This document shows positions 16,430-24,279 of a DNA stretch of 64,000 bases, one piece after another. Source of the stretch: Cerina sp048266425 (GTDB lineage: Bacteria > Bacteroidota > Bacteroidia > Flavobacteriales > Flavobacteriaceae); contig JBLWZN010000023.1 of assembly GCA_048266425.1 (NCBI GenBank), positions 7,549-71,548 on the forward strand. Direction: 5' to 3'. Below the pieces are notes generated by a model. That model had not been told where the DNA came from. It was given only the letters and a program-made list of their open reading frames with translations, and did no database searches. The translations under genes were made by a program, and so were the position numbers. Position 1 is the first letter of the stretch. Each line of letters starts with the position of its first letter.

Positions 16430-17683
16430 ATGAACATACTAATAAAATCTGCCAAGATAATCGACCCTTTCAACAAGGAGCTCCATTTAAAGAAAAGGGA
16501 TGTTTTGATCAAGAACGGCATTATCGGTGCCATTGCTCCAAAAATCGAGGAAGAACGGGGTGTAAAAATCGTGCAGGCAAAGGATCTCCACCTATCTATC
16601 GGATGGTTTGATAGCAGTGTGGCTTTTGGGGAACCCGGATATGAAGAAAGGGAAACCATTGCTAACGGACTGCTGACCGCGGCCAAAGGGGGTTTTACCG
16701 ATATTATTTTAAATCCCAACACCCATCCCGTGCCGGATACCAGCTCCGACATCGTTTTTTTAAGAAATCAAGCCAAAGGCCATGCCACCAACCTGTACCC
16801 GTTAGGCACCCTTACGATGAACGGCCTCGGCAAGGATCTGGCCGAACTGTATGATATGAAGAATGCGGGAGCGGTAGGATTTTATGATTTTAAGCACGCT
16901 GTTGAAAATGCCAACCTCCTAAAAATAGGATTACAGTATGCCCAAAATTTCGACGGATTGATTTGCTCCTTTCCCCTGGACAATTCAATTTATAACAAGG
17001 GTGTTGCCAATGAGGGTGCGGTATCCACCAAAATGGGACTCAAAGGTATTCCGGCCTTGGCCGAGGAACTACAAATTGCCAGGGATCTCTTTATACTTGA
17101 GTATACAGGAGGGAAATTGCACATACCTACCATTTCTTCCAACAACTCCGTAAAACTAATTGCAGAGGCCAAGAAAAAGGGATTGGACATTAGCTGTAGC
17201 GTTGCCATTCATAACCTTTTTTTTACAGATAGTATTTTGGAAGAGTTTGATACCCTTTACAAAGTTTTGCCCCCGTTGCGTACCAAGAGCGATACCAAAG
17301 CCTTGATCAAGGGTGTAAAGGACGGAATTATTGATTTTGTGACTACAGACCACACCCCGATGGACATCGAACAGAAAAGGGTGGAATTTGACAATGCTGC
17401 TTTTGGGACCATCGGACTTGAGAATTCCTTTGGCATCCTCAACCAAATTTTCGATTTGGAAACTACAATCGGCCTATTGACTAAGGGAAGGGAAAGGTTT
17501 GGAATGGCGACCCCAAAACTTCAAGTAGGTCAAAATGCCAGTCTAACCCTCTTTACGCCAGATGAAGAATATATTTTTACCGAGGAACATATAAACTCAA
17601 CCTCTAAAAATAGCATGTTCCTGGGCAGTTCGTTAAAAGGTAGGGCTTTAGGAATCGTCTGTAACGATCAGCTCATTTTTTAA
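16430..17683 (+). CDS. Dihydroorotase-family protein lacking metal ligands (pseudo-dihydroorotase)
   Basis: 417 residues with the full-length fold of type I dihydroorotase/amidohydrolase. Where an active enzyme has GFxDxHxHxREPG, this protein has GWFDSSVAFGEPG (58-70): both zinc histidines are replaced (S63, A65) and the substrate arginine by G67. The later histidine motifs are also lost: HIPTISS instead of HxxHxS, and no HxED. Retained are NPNTHPVPDT, VTTDHTP and FGTIGLE. It would usually be annotated pyrC, but by these residues it should not catalyse carbamoyl-aspartate cyclisation. Inactive homologues are known as structural partners of aspartate transcarbamoylase; that role is inference here. 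A true PyrC should be elsewhere in the genome. Confidence 0.85.
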   Translation: MNILIKSAKIIDPFNKELHLKKRDVLIKNGIIGAIAPKIEEERGVKIVQAKDLHLSIGWFDSSVAFGEPGYEERETIANGLLTAAKGGFTDIILNPNTHPVPDTSSDIVFLRNQAKGHATNLYPLGTLTMNGLGKDLAELYDMKNAGAVGFYDFKHAVENANLLKIGLQYAQNFDGLICSFPLDNSIYNKGVANEGAVSTKMGLKGIPALAEELQIARDLFILEYTGGKLHIPTISSNNSVKLIAEAKKKGLDISCSVAIHNLFFTDSILEEFDTLYKVLPPLRTKSDTKALIKGVKDGIIDFVTTDHTPMDIEQKRVEFDNAAFGTIGLENSFGILNQIFDLETTIGLLTKGRERFGMATPKLQVGQNASLTLFTPDEEYIFTEEHINSTSKNSMFLGSSLKGRALGIVCNDQLIF

Positions 17684-17909
17684 TTACCTTTATTAAAGGA
17701 ACGGAATAAAGGCAGGATGCACAACAAGGAAGGCAACACAACAGGTTGACAAGATGATGTTCAAGACCAATAATTATTAGCCGGGTTAAATTTGCAGTTG
17801 AATACTGGTTTATGATTCCATACCCGGCCTAGTTTTCCCAGCTGAAAATTCTGTTTTTTCCGTTAAAACCGCAGTCATTGGAATATGTGAAACATAAAAT
17901 CAAAAAACT

Positions 17910-18224
17910 ATGGATGAGCACATTATAAATGAAGGAAAAACAATGGCGGTCATTAGTTATATTACCTTTATTGGCCTATTGATCGCATTTGTTGTCAACA
18001 ACGAAAAAAACAATGCCTTCACAAAATTCCATATTGGTCAATCCTTACGTATCGTTATCCTAGTTTTTGCGAATTTCATACTTAGTCGGATAGAACCTGT
18101 TTCCTTGGGTTATTTATCTGGCCTTATTGGGTTGGGCATCTTCGTTCTGGCGGTTTTGGGCATTGTAAATGCAGCCAATGGGAAAATACAAAAACTACCC
18201 TTGATCGGGTCGTTATGGGACTGA
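17910..18224 (+). CDS. DUF4870-like small membrane protein
   Basis: 104 residues with three hydrophobic spans (about 11-30, 46-60, 66-91). The typical DUF4870/Tic20-like layout is present: an N-terminal MAVISYITFIGLLIAFVVN helix, then the amphipathic NAFTKFHIGQSLRI segment, and a GLGIFVLAVLGIVNAANGK helix. The function of these proteins is not known. It lies 103 bp before the SLC13 gene on the same strand. Confidence 0.8.
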   Translation: MDEHIINEGKTMAVISYITFIGLLIAFVVNNEKNNAFTKFHIGQSLRIVILVFANFILSRIEPVSLGYLSGLIGLGIFVLAVLGIVNAANGKIQKLPLIGSLWD

Positions 18225-18327
18225 TGTGAAATACTCCAAATCCACATAACTTTTATCTTATATTTGGATATTGGGTTTGAACTCGATTCCTGGGTTTGAA
18301 CTTGTGACCAACAAATATCCGGTAATT

Positions 18328-20100
18328 ATGAGCTTAGACCTAATCCTTACCTTTTGCATTATAGCTGTTGGTGTATTTCTGTTCGTGAAGGATTATTTCT
18401 CCATAGACACGACCTCCATTTTGATTATGGCTATGTTTATTGTGGCTGGGGTACTAAATCCCGAAGAAGGATTTTCTGGGTTTAACCATCCGGCAACCTT
18501 GACCTTGGGCTGCATTTTTGTAGTGAGCGGTGGCATATTCCATTCCGGCATATTGAATGGCCTTAGCTATAAGATCATTAAACTTGCCAAAATCCATTAT
18601 GTCGTTGCCCTTATTGTCTTTTGTACCATTTCCGGACTGTTTTCCGCATTTATCAACGATACGGCGGTGGTAGCCCTCCTGTTGCCAATAGCGCTGACCG
18701 TATGTAGGGAAACCAATATAAGTCCGGGGAAACTATTGATGCCCATTTCATTTGCGGCCCTTTTTGGTGGTACCTGCACGCTTATAGGGACCTCTACCAA
18801 CATTCTGGTAAGTAGCTACGCCAAAAAATATGGCTTGGAAGAATTTGGAATGTTCGAATTCAGTGGTGCCGCAATATGTCTATTGTTGATCGGGTTTGTT
18901 TATATCTTTCTTGTCGGTCCTTTTCTGCTTCCAAAAAGAAAACCCAATTCCGAGCTTACCAAAAAGGCAGAGGAATATATTACCGAACTTGCAATTGAAG
19001 ACCAAAGCTCAGATATTGACAAGAGTGTGATAAAATCAAAACTGGTAGCGGATCTTGATGCCAGAATAATTTCTATTCTGCGCAACGGGACCTTGATCCA
19101 CAATATTGGTCCAAATACCATGCTGCGTAAAGAGGATACTTTAAAAGTTATGATTCCCCCTTTAACTTTCAATAGACTATTGGAATTCAGTGGGTATAGA
19201 ATAAAAGGGGATAGACGAATAAAACTTGGGCAAGACAAAACCATGGACCATCGTATGTTCGAGGTAATTATCCCCTTCGGTTCCGGTTTGGCAGGAAGTT
19301 CCTTAAAAAAATTGAAATTCAGTCAAAATTATAATTTGTCCGTTCTGGCCATTCGTCATAGAAGCGGATTTATTATGGATAAACTTTCAAAGTTAGAGCT
19401 CAGGGAAGGCGATATGTTACTGGTGATGGGCAAAAAGGAGGATATAAACAATTTGGAGACCCAAAAACTGATCGTAACCCTTTCGGAATACGAAAAGAAA
19501 AAAACAAACTACAAAAAAGCAATCCCCGCCTTGCTCATCGGAATAGGCGTAGTATTGGCGGCTTCCCTAAACCTGACGACTATTTTGATCAGTGCCATGG
19601 TAGGAGCGCTTTTAATGGTGCTTACCGGAATTCTAAAGCCTGGGGAGGCCTATGATGCCATTGAATGGAAAGTGATCTTTATGATGGCCGGGGTACTCTC
19701 CATGGGCGCAGCGTTGGAAAAAACCGGAGGAGCCAAGCTAATCGCCGATTTTATTGGGAACACCTTGGGACATTACAATGCACAGATAACACTTGGGATC
19801 ATCTATCTGGTCACTTTTATTTCAACCAATCTTATCTCCAGTAAAGCCACAGCAGCCCTCATGGCCCCTATCGTAATTAGCTTGGCTTCGGCCATGGGCG
19901 TAAGTGACCGTCCCTTTCTGGTGGCCGTGATGTTTGCTTGTTCGCTCACATTTATGACCCCTATGAGCTACCCGACCAATACGATGGTATATGCCCCTGG
20001 AAATTATAAATTCAATGATTTTCTAAGGTTCGGCACCCCTTTGAACTTTATTATATGGATCGCGGCTGTTTTTGTAATCCCCTATTTCTTTCCATTTTAG
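18328..20100 (+). CDS. SLC13/DASS-family permease with paired RCK_C domains
   Basis: 590 residues from the ATG at 18328; an in-frame TTG at 18271 is possible but no signal favours it. Two membrane halves (about 1-190 and 395-590) carry the family's conserved motifs: FINDTAVVALLLPIAL and GTCTLIGTSTNILV in the first, SSKATAALMAPIVISLA and MTPMSYPTNTMVY in the second. Between them a cytoplasmic block of about 200 residues contains two TrkA-C/RCK_C domains (DARIISILRNGTLIH..., and PFGSGLAGSSLKKL...). This layout is typical of bacterial sodium:sulfate/dicarboxylate-type permeases. Sulfate, or another divalent anion, is a plausible substrate. Confidence 0.9.
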   Translation: MSLDLILTFCIIAVGVFLFVKDYFSIDTTSILIMAMFIVAGVLNPEEGFSGFNHPATLTLGCIFVVSGGIFHSGILNGLSYKIIKLAKIHYVVALIVFCTISGLFSAFINDTAVVALLLPIALTVCRETNISPGKLLMPISFAALFGGTCTLIGTSTNILVSSYAKKYGLEEFGMFEFSGAAICLLLIGFVYIFLVGPFLLPKRKPNSELTKKAEEYITELAIEDQSSDIDKSVIKSKLVADLDARIISILRNGTLIHNIGPNTMLRKEDTLKVMIPPLTFNRLLEFSGYRIKGDRRIKLGQDKTMDHRMFEVIIPFGSGLAGSSLKKLKFSQNYNLSVLAIRHRSGFIMDKLSKLELREGDMLLVMGKKEDINNLETQKLIVTLSEYEKKKTNYKKAIPALLIGIGVVLAASLNLTTILISAMVGALLMVLTGILKPGEAYDAIEWKVIFMMAGVLSMGAALEKTGGAKLIADFIGNTLGHYNAQITLGIIYLVTFISTNLISSKATAALMAPIVISLASAMGVSDRPFLVAVMFACSLTFMTPMSYPTNTMVYAPGNYKFNDFLRFGTPLNFIIWIAAVFVIPYFFPF

Positions 20101-20115
20101 GGTAAACACCAAAAT

Positions 20116-20158
20116 AAAATCCCGAATTCCAAGCAAGAATACTGGGATTCGGGATTTT
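20116..20158. terminator. Bidirectional intrinsic terminator
   Basis: Stem AAATCCCGAATTCCA / TGGGATTCGGGATTT with one mismatch, flanked by A and T runs. It separates two convergent genes (SLC13 permease and M1 peptidase) and can work in both directions. Confidence 0.75.
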
Positions 20159-20176
20159 GGCTGTGATATTTAACCC

Positions 20177-22120
20177 TTAGTTCTTGTATAGTTGACTGGG
20201 CCAGGTATCATTGGAAAAGTTTACATCTGGCACGATCTTATCCGGGTCCAATTCAACTTTTTTTACCGTTTTATCGGTCTCTAAAAAATAGTTCCAGTCA
20301 TTCCCTCGTTGCCAAATTTCCACGGGCAGTTTAACGATCTCGGAAGTATCGTCATCGTATGTGACCTGCATGACAACCGGCATGGGAATATCGCCCTTGT
20401 TGGACAGGACGATTACATAATTATTTTGATAGGAAACAACATTGTCTATGGCAATGTCAATTGTCCCCGTGCCATAGAACCAGCCTTTCCAGAACCACCA
20501 TAGATTTTCCCCGGCAACGTTGTTCATGTGGTTAAAGAAGTCCTTAGGCTGTGGATGTTTGTATGCCCAAGTTTTAATATAGGATTTAAAGGCGTTGTCA
20601 AAACGCTCATGACCTAGTATATATTCCCTCAGCAATAAAAGTCCCGTAGCGGGCTTGTAGTAGGCAGTCATGCCCAAATTCCGGGCATTGGTCATATCGG
20701 GATAGGTATCAATACCCTCCATATTGGGATCAAGGTATCGCCTCACCTGATTCCTGGTCTGATCAAGGTGGTCGGGATACTCTCCATTGTTGAACTGGTT
20801 GCTACTATAGTGATTTATAAACGTATTAAAGCCTTCATCCATCCATGGATAGCGTCTTTCATTACTGCCAACGATCATTGGAAACCAGTTGTGTCCAAAC
20901 TCATGGTCGGTAACCCCCCAAAGATCGGCCCCTGTGGATTTCCAATTACAGAAACTTACGCCGGGATATTCCATACCATTGATTTCGGCTGCTACGTTTA
21001 CGGCAGTCGGGTAGGGATATTCAAACCACATATTGGAGTAATTCTCAATGGAATGCTTGGTATACTCGGTAGACCTGCCCCAAGCATCATTGCCATCACT
21101 CTCTACAGGATAGACCGATTGTGCCATTGCGGTTTTACCACTGGGCAAGTTTATTTTGGCGGCATCCCAAATAAACGCCTTGGAGGAGGCAAATGCCACG
21201 TCTCGGGTGTTGTGCATTTTAAAATGCCACGTAAGGGTTCCCTCTTTTTTGGCCCTTATTGAATTATCGTTTACCTCATCGGGCTTCACAATATAAACCC
21301 TGTCATTGCTTTTGGAGGCCTTTTGCATCCTGTCCTGCAAAGTGGCAGTAAGCACTTCCTTTGGGTTTTGGAGCTCCCCGGAACCCACCACAATATGGTT
21401 GTACGGTACTGTTATATAGTAATCGTATTCCCCGTAATCCAAATAAAACTCACCTGCCCCTAGATAAGGTTCAATGTTCCAACCATTGATATCATCGTAC
21501 ACTGCTGCCCTGGGATACCATTGGGCCATGGCATAGATAGTCCCGTTCTGGGTATCTACTCGGCCCATCCGGTCCATACCCTTTTCCGGTATTTTATAGG
21601 TAAAGTCCATGGTCACCGTAGCTTTTCCTCCATTGGCAGGGATAGGTTCGGCAAAGAACACCTGCATTCTTGTATCGGAAATAATGTGCTTGGAAGAAAC
21701 TCCCTTTTTTACTTTTGCCTGAAGGTTGGTGATGGTATAACCACCGTCGACATCGCCGTTATATCGGTTACCACCGATAGGGGTGGTTAGGTTGCCCCTG
21801 GAATTTTCCATAAATCGATTTTGTTCCACGTACATCCAAATAAAATCCAAGGGTTCCGGGCTATTGTTCGTATAGGTCAACGTCTCCCTTCCCGTGAGGG
21901 TATTTTCCACATCATTTATTGATGCCTCAATTTTATAATCGGCCGCATTTTGCCAGTATTTGGGTCCCGGCTTGCCCGATGCCGTTCGGAACTCGTTCCC
22001 GTTATGATCCATAAAATCGCCAAAAAGGGCCTGATTGTCCTTAACCTGCTGTGCCATGGATTGAAAGGAAACCAAAAAACCTACCATGAGAAGTGATAAA
22101 ATCTTTGTATAATGCTTCAT
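20177..22120 (-). CDS. M1-family metallopeptidase, secreted
   Basis: 647 residues. The signal peptide (MKHYTKILSLLMVGFLVSFQ, SMAQ) directs export. The N-terminal beta-saddle (about 50-290) precedes the thermolysin-like domain, which has the zinc site H406EFGH410 with E429 (DEGFNTF) as third ligand, and NGMEYPG (381-387) as the counterpart of the GAMEN exopeptidase motif. It should trim N-terminal residues from peptides in the periplasm or at the cell surface. No ARM-repeat C-terminal domain follows; the last ~100 residues look beta-rich. It is convergent with the permease gene. Confidence 0.92.
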   Translation of the reverse strand: MKHYTKILSLLMVGFLVSFQSMAQQVKDNQALFGDFMDHNGNEFRTASGKPGPKYWQNAADYKIEASINDVENTLTGRETLTYTNNSPEPLDFIWMYVEQNRFMENSRGNLTTPIGGNRYNGDVDGGYTITNLQAKVKKGVSSKHIISDTRMQVFFAEPIPANGGKATVTMDFTYKIPEKGMDRMGRVDTQNGTIYAMAQWYPRAAVYDDINGWNIEPYLGAGEFYLDYGEYDYYITVPYNHIVVGSGELQNPKEVLTATLQDRMQKASKSNDRVYIVKPDEVNDNSIRAKKEGTLTWHFKMHNTRDVAFASSKAFIWDAAKINLPSGKTAMAQSVYPVESDGNDAWGRSTEYTKHSIENYSNMWFEYPYPTAVNVAAEINGMEYPGVSFCNWKSTGADLWGVTDHEFGHNWFPMIVGSNERRYPWMDEGFNTFINHYSSNQFNNGEYPDHLDQTRNQVRRYLDPNMEGIDTYPDMTNARNLGMTAYYKPATGLLLLREYILGHERFDNAFKSYIKTWAYKHPQPKDFFNHMNNVAGENLWWFWKGWFYGTGTIDIAIDNVVSYQNNYVIVLSNKGDIPMPVVMQVTYDDDTSEIVKLPVEIWQRGNDWNYFLETDKTVKKVELDPDKIVPDVNFSNDTWPSQLYKN

Positions 22121-22522
22121 AAAAGTATATTGATATTAATAAATGTTGTTAGTGGTTGTTCGTCGTTGAAGGTAAAGTACGGATCGCTGGTTAAAGGTTA
22201 AAAAAATGATGAACCCATTACTTTTGTCCTGTTTCTTGTTTCTGGCCCCTTATTTCTCTTTTCTATAGTCTCTTTTCTATGATCTATTCCCGTTCAATGC
22301 AAGATAAAAATTATCATTCTGCTTAAAATAAAGGCTAAGATAAACCAACATAAAAGAAGAGTTCGGCTAATGTGCGGGATTAACTTTAATTTAAGAATAA
22401 CAGGGGACCTTCCCCCCTTGTCAATGACCCTACCCCCTTTTTATCAAAAAATCACTACCTTTAATAACATCGTTTTTTAACATCAATGACCAATCGCCAA
22501 ACCAATCAAAAAAACCATCAGC
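22121..22522. other. Divergent intergenic region with pyrimidine-rich repeat module
   Basis: 402 bp between the divergent M1 peptidase and acyl-CoA ligase genes. It includes the tcttttctatagtc / tcttttctatgatc repeat (22258-22285), a member of the intergenic short-repeat family. A TACTTTTG box at 22219-22226 (+) lies too far from the ligase start to call. Promoters for both genes must lie here, but I cannot place them. Confidence 0.4.
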
Positions 22523-24151
22523 ATGGAAGGACTTATAATGGATTATCCGCTTACCACAACTACTATTTTAGACTATGGAAATAGTGCATTCCGACATAAG
22601 AAAATAATCAGCTATTTACCGGATGGTACAAGGCATGAATATACTTTTGGCGACTTGTACAAACGATCTAAAATGTTGGCGAATGCCCTAACCCAAAAAT
22701 TGGGTGTGACCAAGGGGGACATGGTCGGTACTTTTGCTTGGAACCACTATCAACATGTGGAACTGTACTACGCTATTCCCGGAATCGGGGCCATATGCCA
22801 TACGCTCAATATCAGATTGTCCCTACCACAGGTTGAATTTATCATCAACCATGCAGAAGACAAGGTTATTTTTGTAGATGCAACCTTGGTTCCCATGTTA
22901 GAAAAGATAGCCAATCAGCTTGAGACCGTGGAACGCTTCGTTATTATCAATGCTCCCAAAAACTTTAGTACTACCCTGCCACATATAATGCACTACGAGG
23001 ATTTGATGGCGGGAGCTTCGGACAACTTTGATTGGCCTAGGCTAAACGAAAACGACGCCTGCGGTATGTGCTATACCAGTGGAACGACCGGTTTGCCCAA
23101 AGGCGTTTTGTACTCCCACAGATCTACCTATCTGCATGCCTTTGCCATAACCACTGCCAATGCTGCCCATATGAGCGCCCAAGATATTTATTTGCTAATC
23201 GTGCCCCAATTCCACGTAATGGCTTGGGGCGCCCCATATTCGGGTTTGTTGGCGGGCTCAACCATGGTATTGCCATCACTTCACCTACAGCCAGAAGCTA
23301 TCATACGAATCCTTAAGGAAGAAAAAGTAACCAAGGCCAATGGGGTGCCCACCATTTGGTTAGGGGTATACGAAGCCATGAAGAGAAATCCACCCAAAGA
23401 AAAACTTGCAATCAAGGAGTACCATGTTGGGGGATCCGCCCTACCTGTAAGTCTTATTGAGGGTTTTGAAAAGGACTTTGGGATAGTTGGCGTACATGCG
23501 TGGGGTATGACAGAAACCTCCCCCTTGGGAACCCTTTCCCGATTGCAGCCCAAACACGCCCAACTAAGCGATAAGGAGAAATTAAGAATACGGGGGAAAC
23601 AAGGTATCGGATTTCCAGGTATCGAAATGAGGGTAGTAAAGGAAGATGGAACCATAGCACCCCGTGACGGAAAAACCTTTGGGGAGCTCCAGGTTAAGGG
23701 TGCCTGGGTGATACGTTCCTATTTTAAAACTAATAACCAGGACGATTTTACGGTGGACGGTTGGTTCAAAACAGGTGATATAGCTACCATTGATCCCGAT
23801 GGATATATGGAAATTACGGATCGAATCAAAGACCTGATAAAAAGTGGCGGGGAATGGATATCGAGCGTGGCCTTGGAATCTGCACTAATGTCCCACCCCC
23901 ATATAAAAGAGGCCGCCGTTATAGCTATACCCGACGAGACTTGGACCGAAAGACCTTTGGCCATTATTGTTCCTGTCGACAAAAATGAACCACCAAAAGT
24001 GAAGGAATTGATCGGACTTTTATCCCTGAATTTTGCCAAATATCAGATTCCCGACCACTATGTATTTCTTAACGAGGTTCCCAAAACCAGCGTAGGTAAG
24101 TTCGACAAAAAGGAATTGAGAAGGCTGTATGCGGAGGGAAAATTGGCATAA
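22523..24151 (+). CDS. Long-chain/medium-chain fatty acid:CoA ligase (AMP-binding)
   Basis: 542 residues. The ATP/AMP signature YTSGTTGLPKG is at 184-194, the A5 motif is WGMTETSPLG, and A7-A8 are WFKTGDIATIDPDGYMEITD and RIKDLIKSGGEWIS. The catalytic A10 lysine is in PKTSVGKFDKKELR near the C-terminus. It activates a fatty acid to the acyl-adenylate and then the CoA thioester for beta-oxidation. The sequence around WISSVALES matches the FadD-like/alkK medium-to-long-chain group. It is monocistronic as far as can be seen, with a hairpin behind it. Confidence 0.9.
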   Translation: MEGLIMDYPLTTTTILDYGNSAFRHKKIISYLPDGTRHEYTFGDLYKRSKMLANALTQKLGVTKGDMVGTFAWNHYQHVELYYAIPGIGAICHTLNIRLSLPQVEFIINHAEDKVIFVDATLVPMLEKIANQLETVERFVIINAPKNFSTTLPHIMHYEDLMAGASDNFDWPRLNENDACGMCYTSGTTGLPKGVLYSHRSTYLHAFAITTANAAHMSAQDIYLLIVPQFHVMAWGAPYSGLLAGSTMVLPSLHLQPEAIIRILKEEKVTKANGVPTIWLGVYEAMKRNPPKEKLAIKEYHVGGSALPVSLIEGFEKDFGIVGVHAWGMTETSPLGTLSRLQPKHAQLSDKEKLRIRGKQGIGFPGIEMRVVKEDGTIAPRDGKTFGELQVKGAWVIRSYFKTNNQDDFTVDGWFKTGDIATIDPDGYMEITDRIKDLIKSGGEWISSVALESALMSHPHIKEAAVIAIPDETWTERPLAIIVPVDKNEPPKVKELIGLLSLNFAKYQIPDHYVFLNEVPKTSVGKFDKKELRRLYAEGKLA

Positions 24152-24158
24152 CAAAAAC

Positions 24159-24198
24159 ACCAAATCCCAATTTTTGCATTTTGGAATTTGGCGTTTTC
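24159..24198 (+). terminator. Intrinsic terminator after the acyl-CoA ligase
   Basis: Near-perfect stem CCAAATCCCAA / TTGGAATTTGG (one mismatch) with a short T/G loop, followed by cgttttcg. It lies 8 nt after the stop codon and faces the convergent carB gene. Confidence 0.55.
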
Positions 24199-24248
24199 GA
24201 TTTAGTTTTAGCCCAATTGTAATTACGGACGGGAAAAATCCGGATTTT

Positions 24249-24279
24249 AGTCTATTGTCTTGGCTCTAGTGCCTTGTTT
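24249..24279. repeat. Copy of the TCTTGGCTCTAG / TTTCTAT intergenic module
   Basis: tctattgtcttggctctag followed by tgccttgtttctatt sits directly downstream of the carB stop. It shares words with the mosaics at 16.23 and 29.21 kb. Confidence 0.45.
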
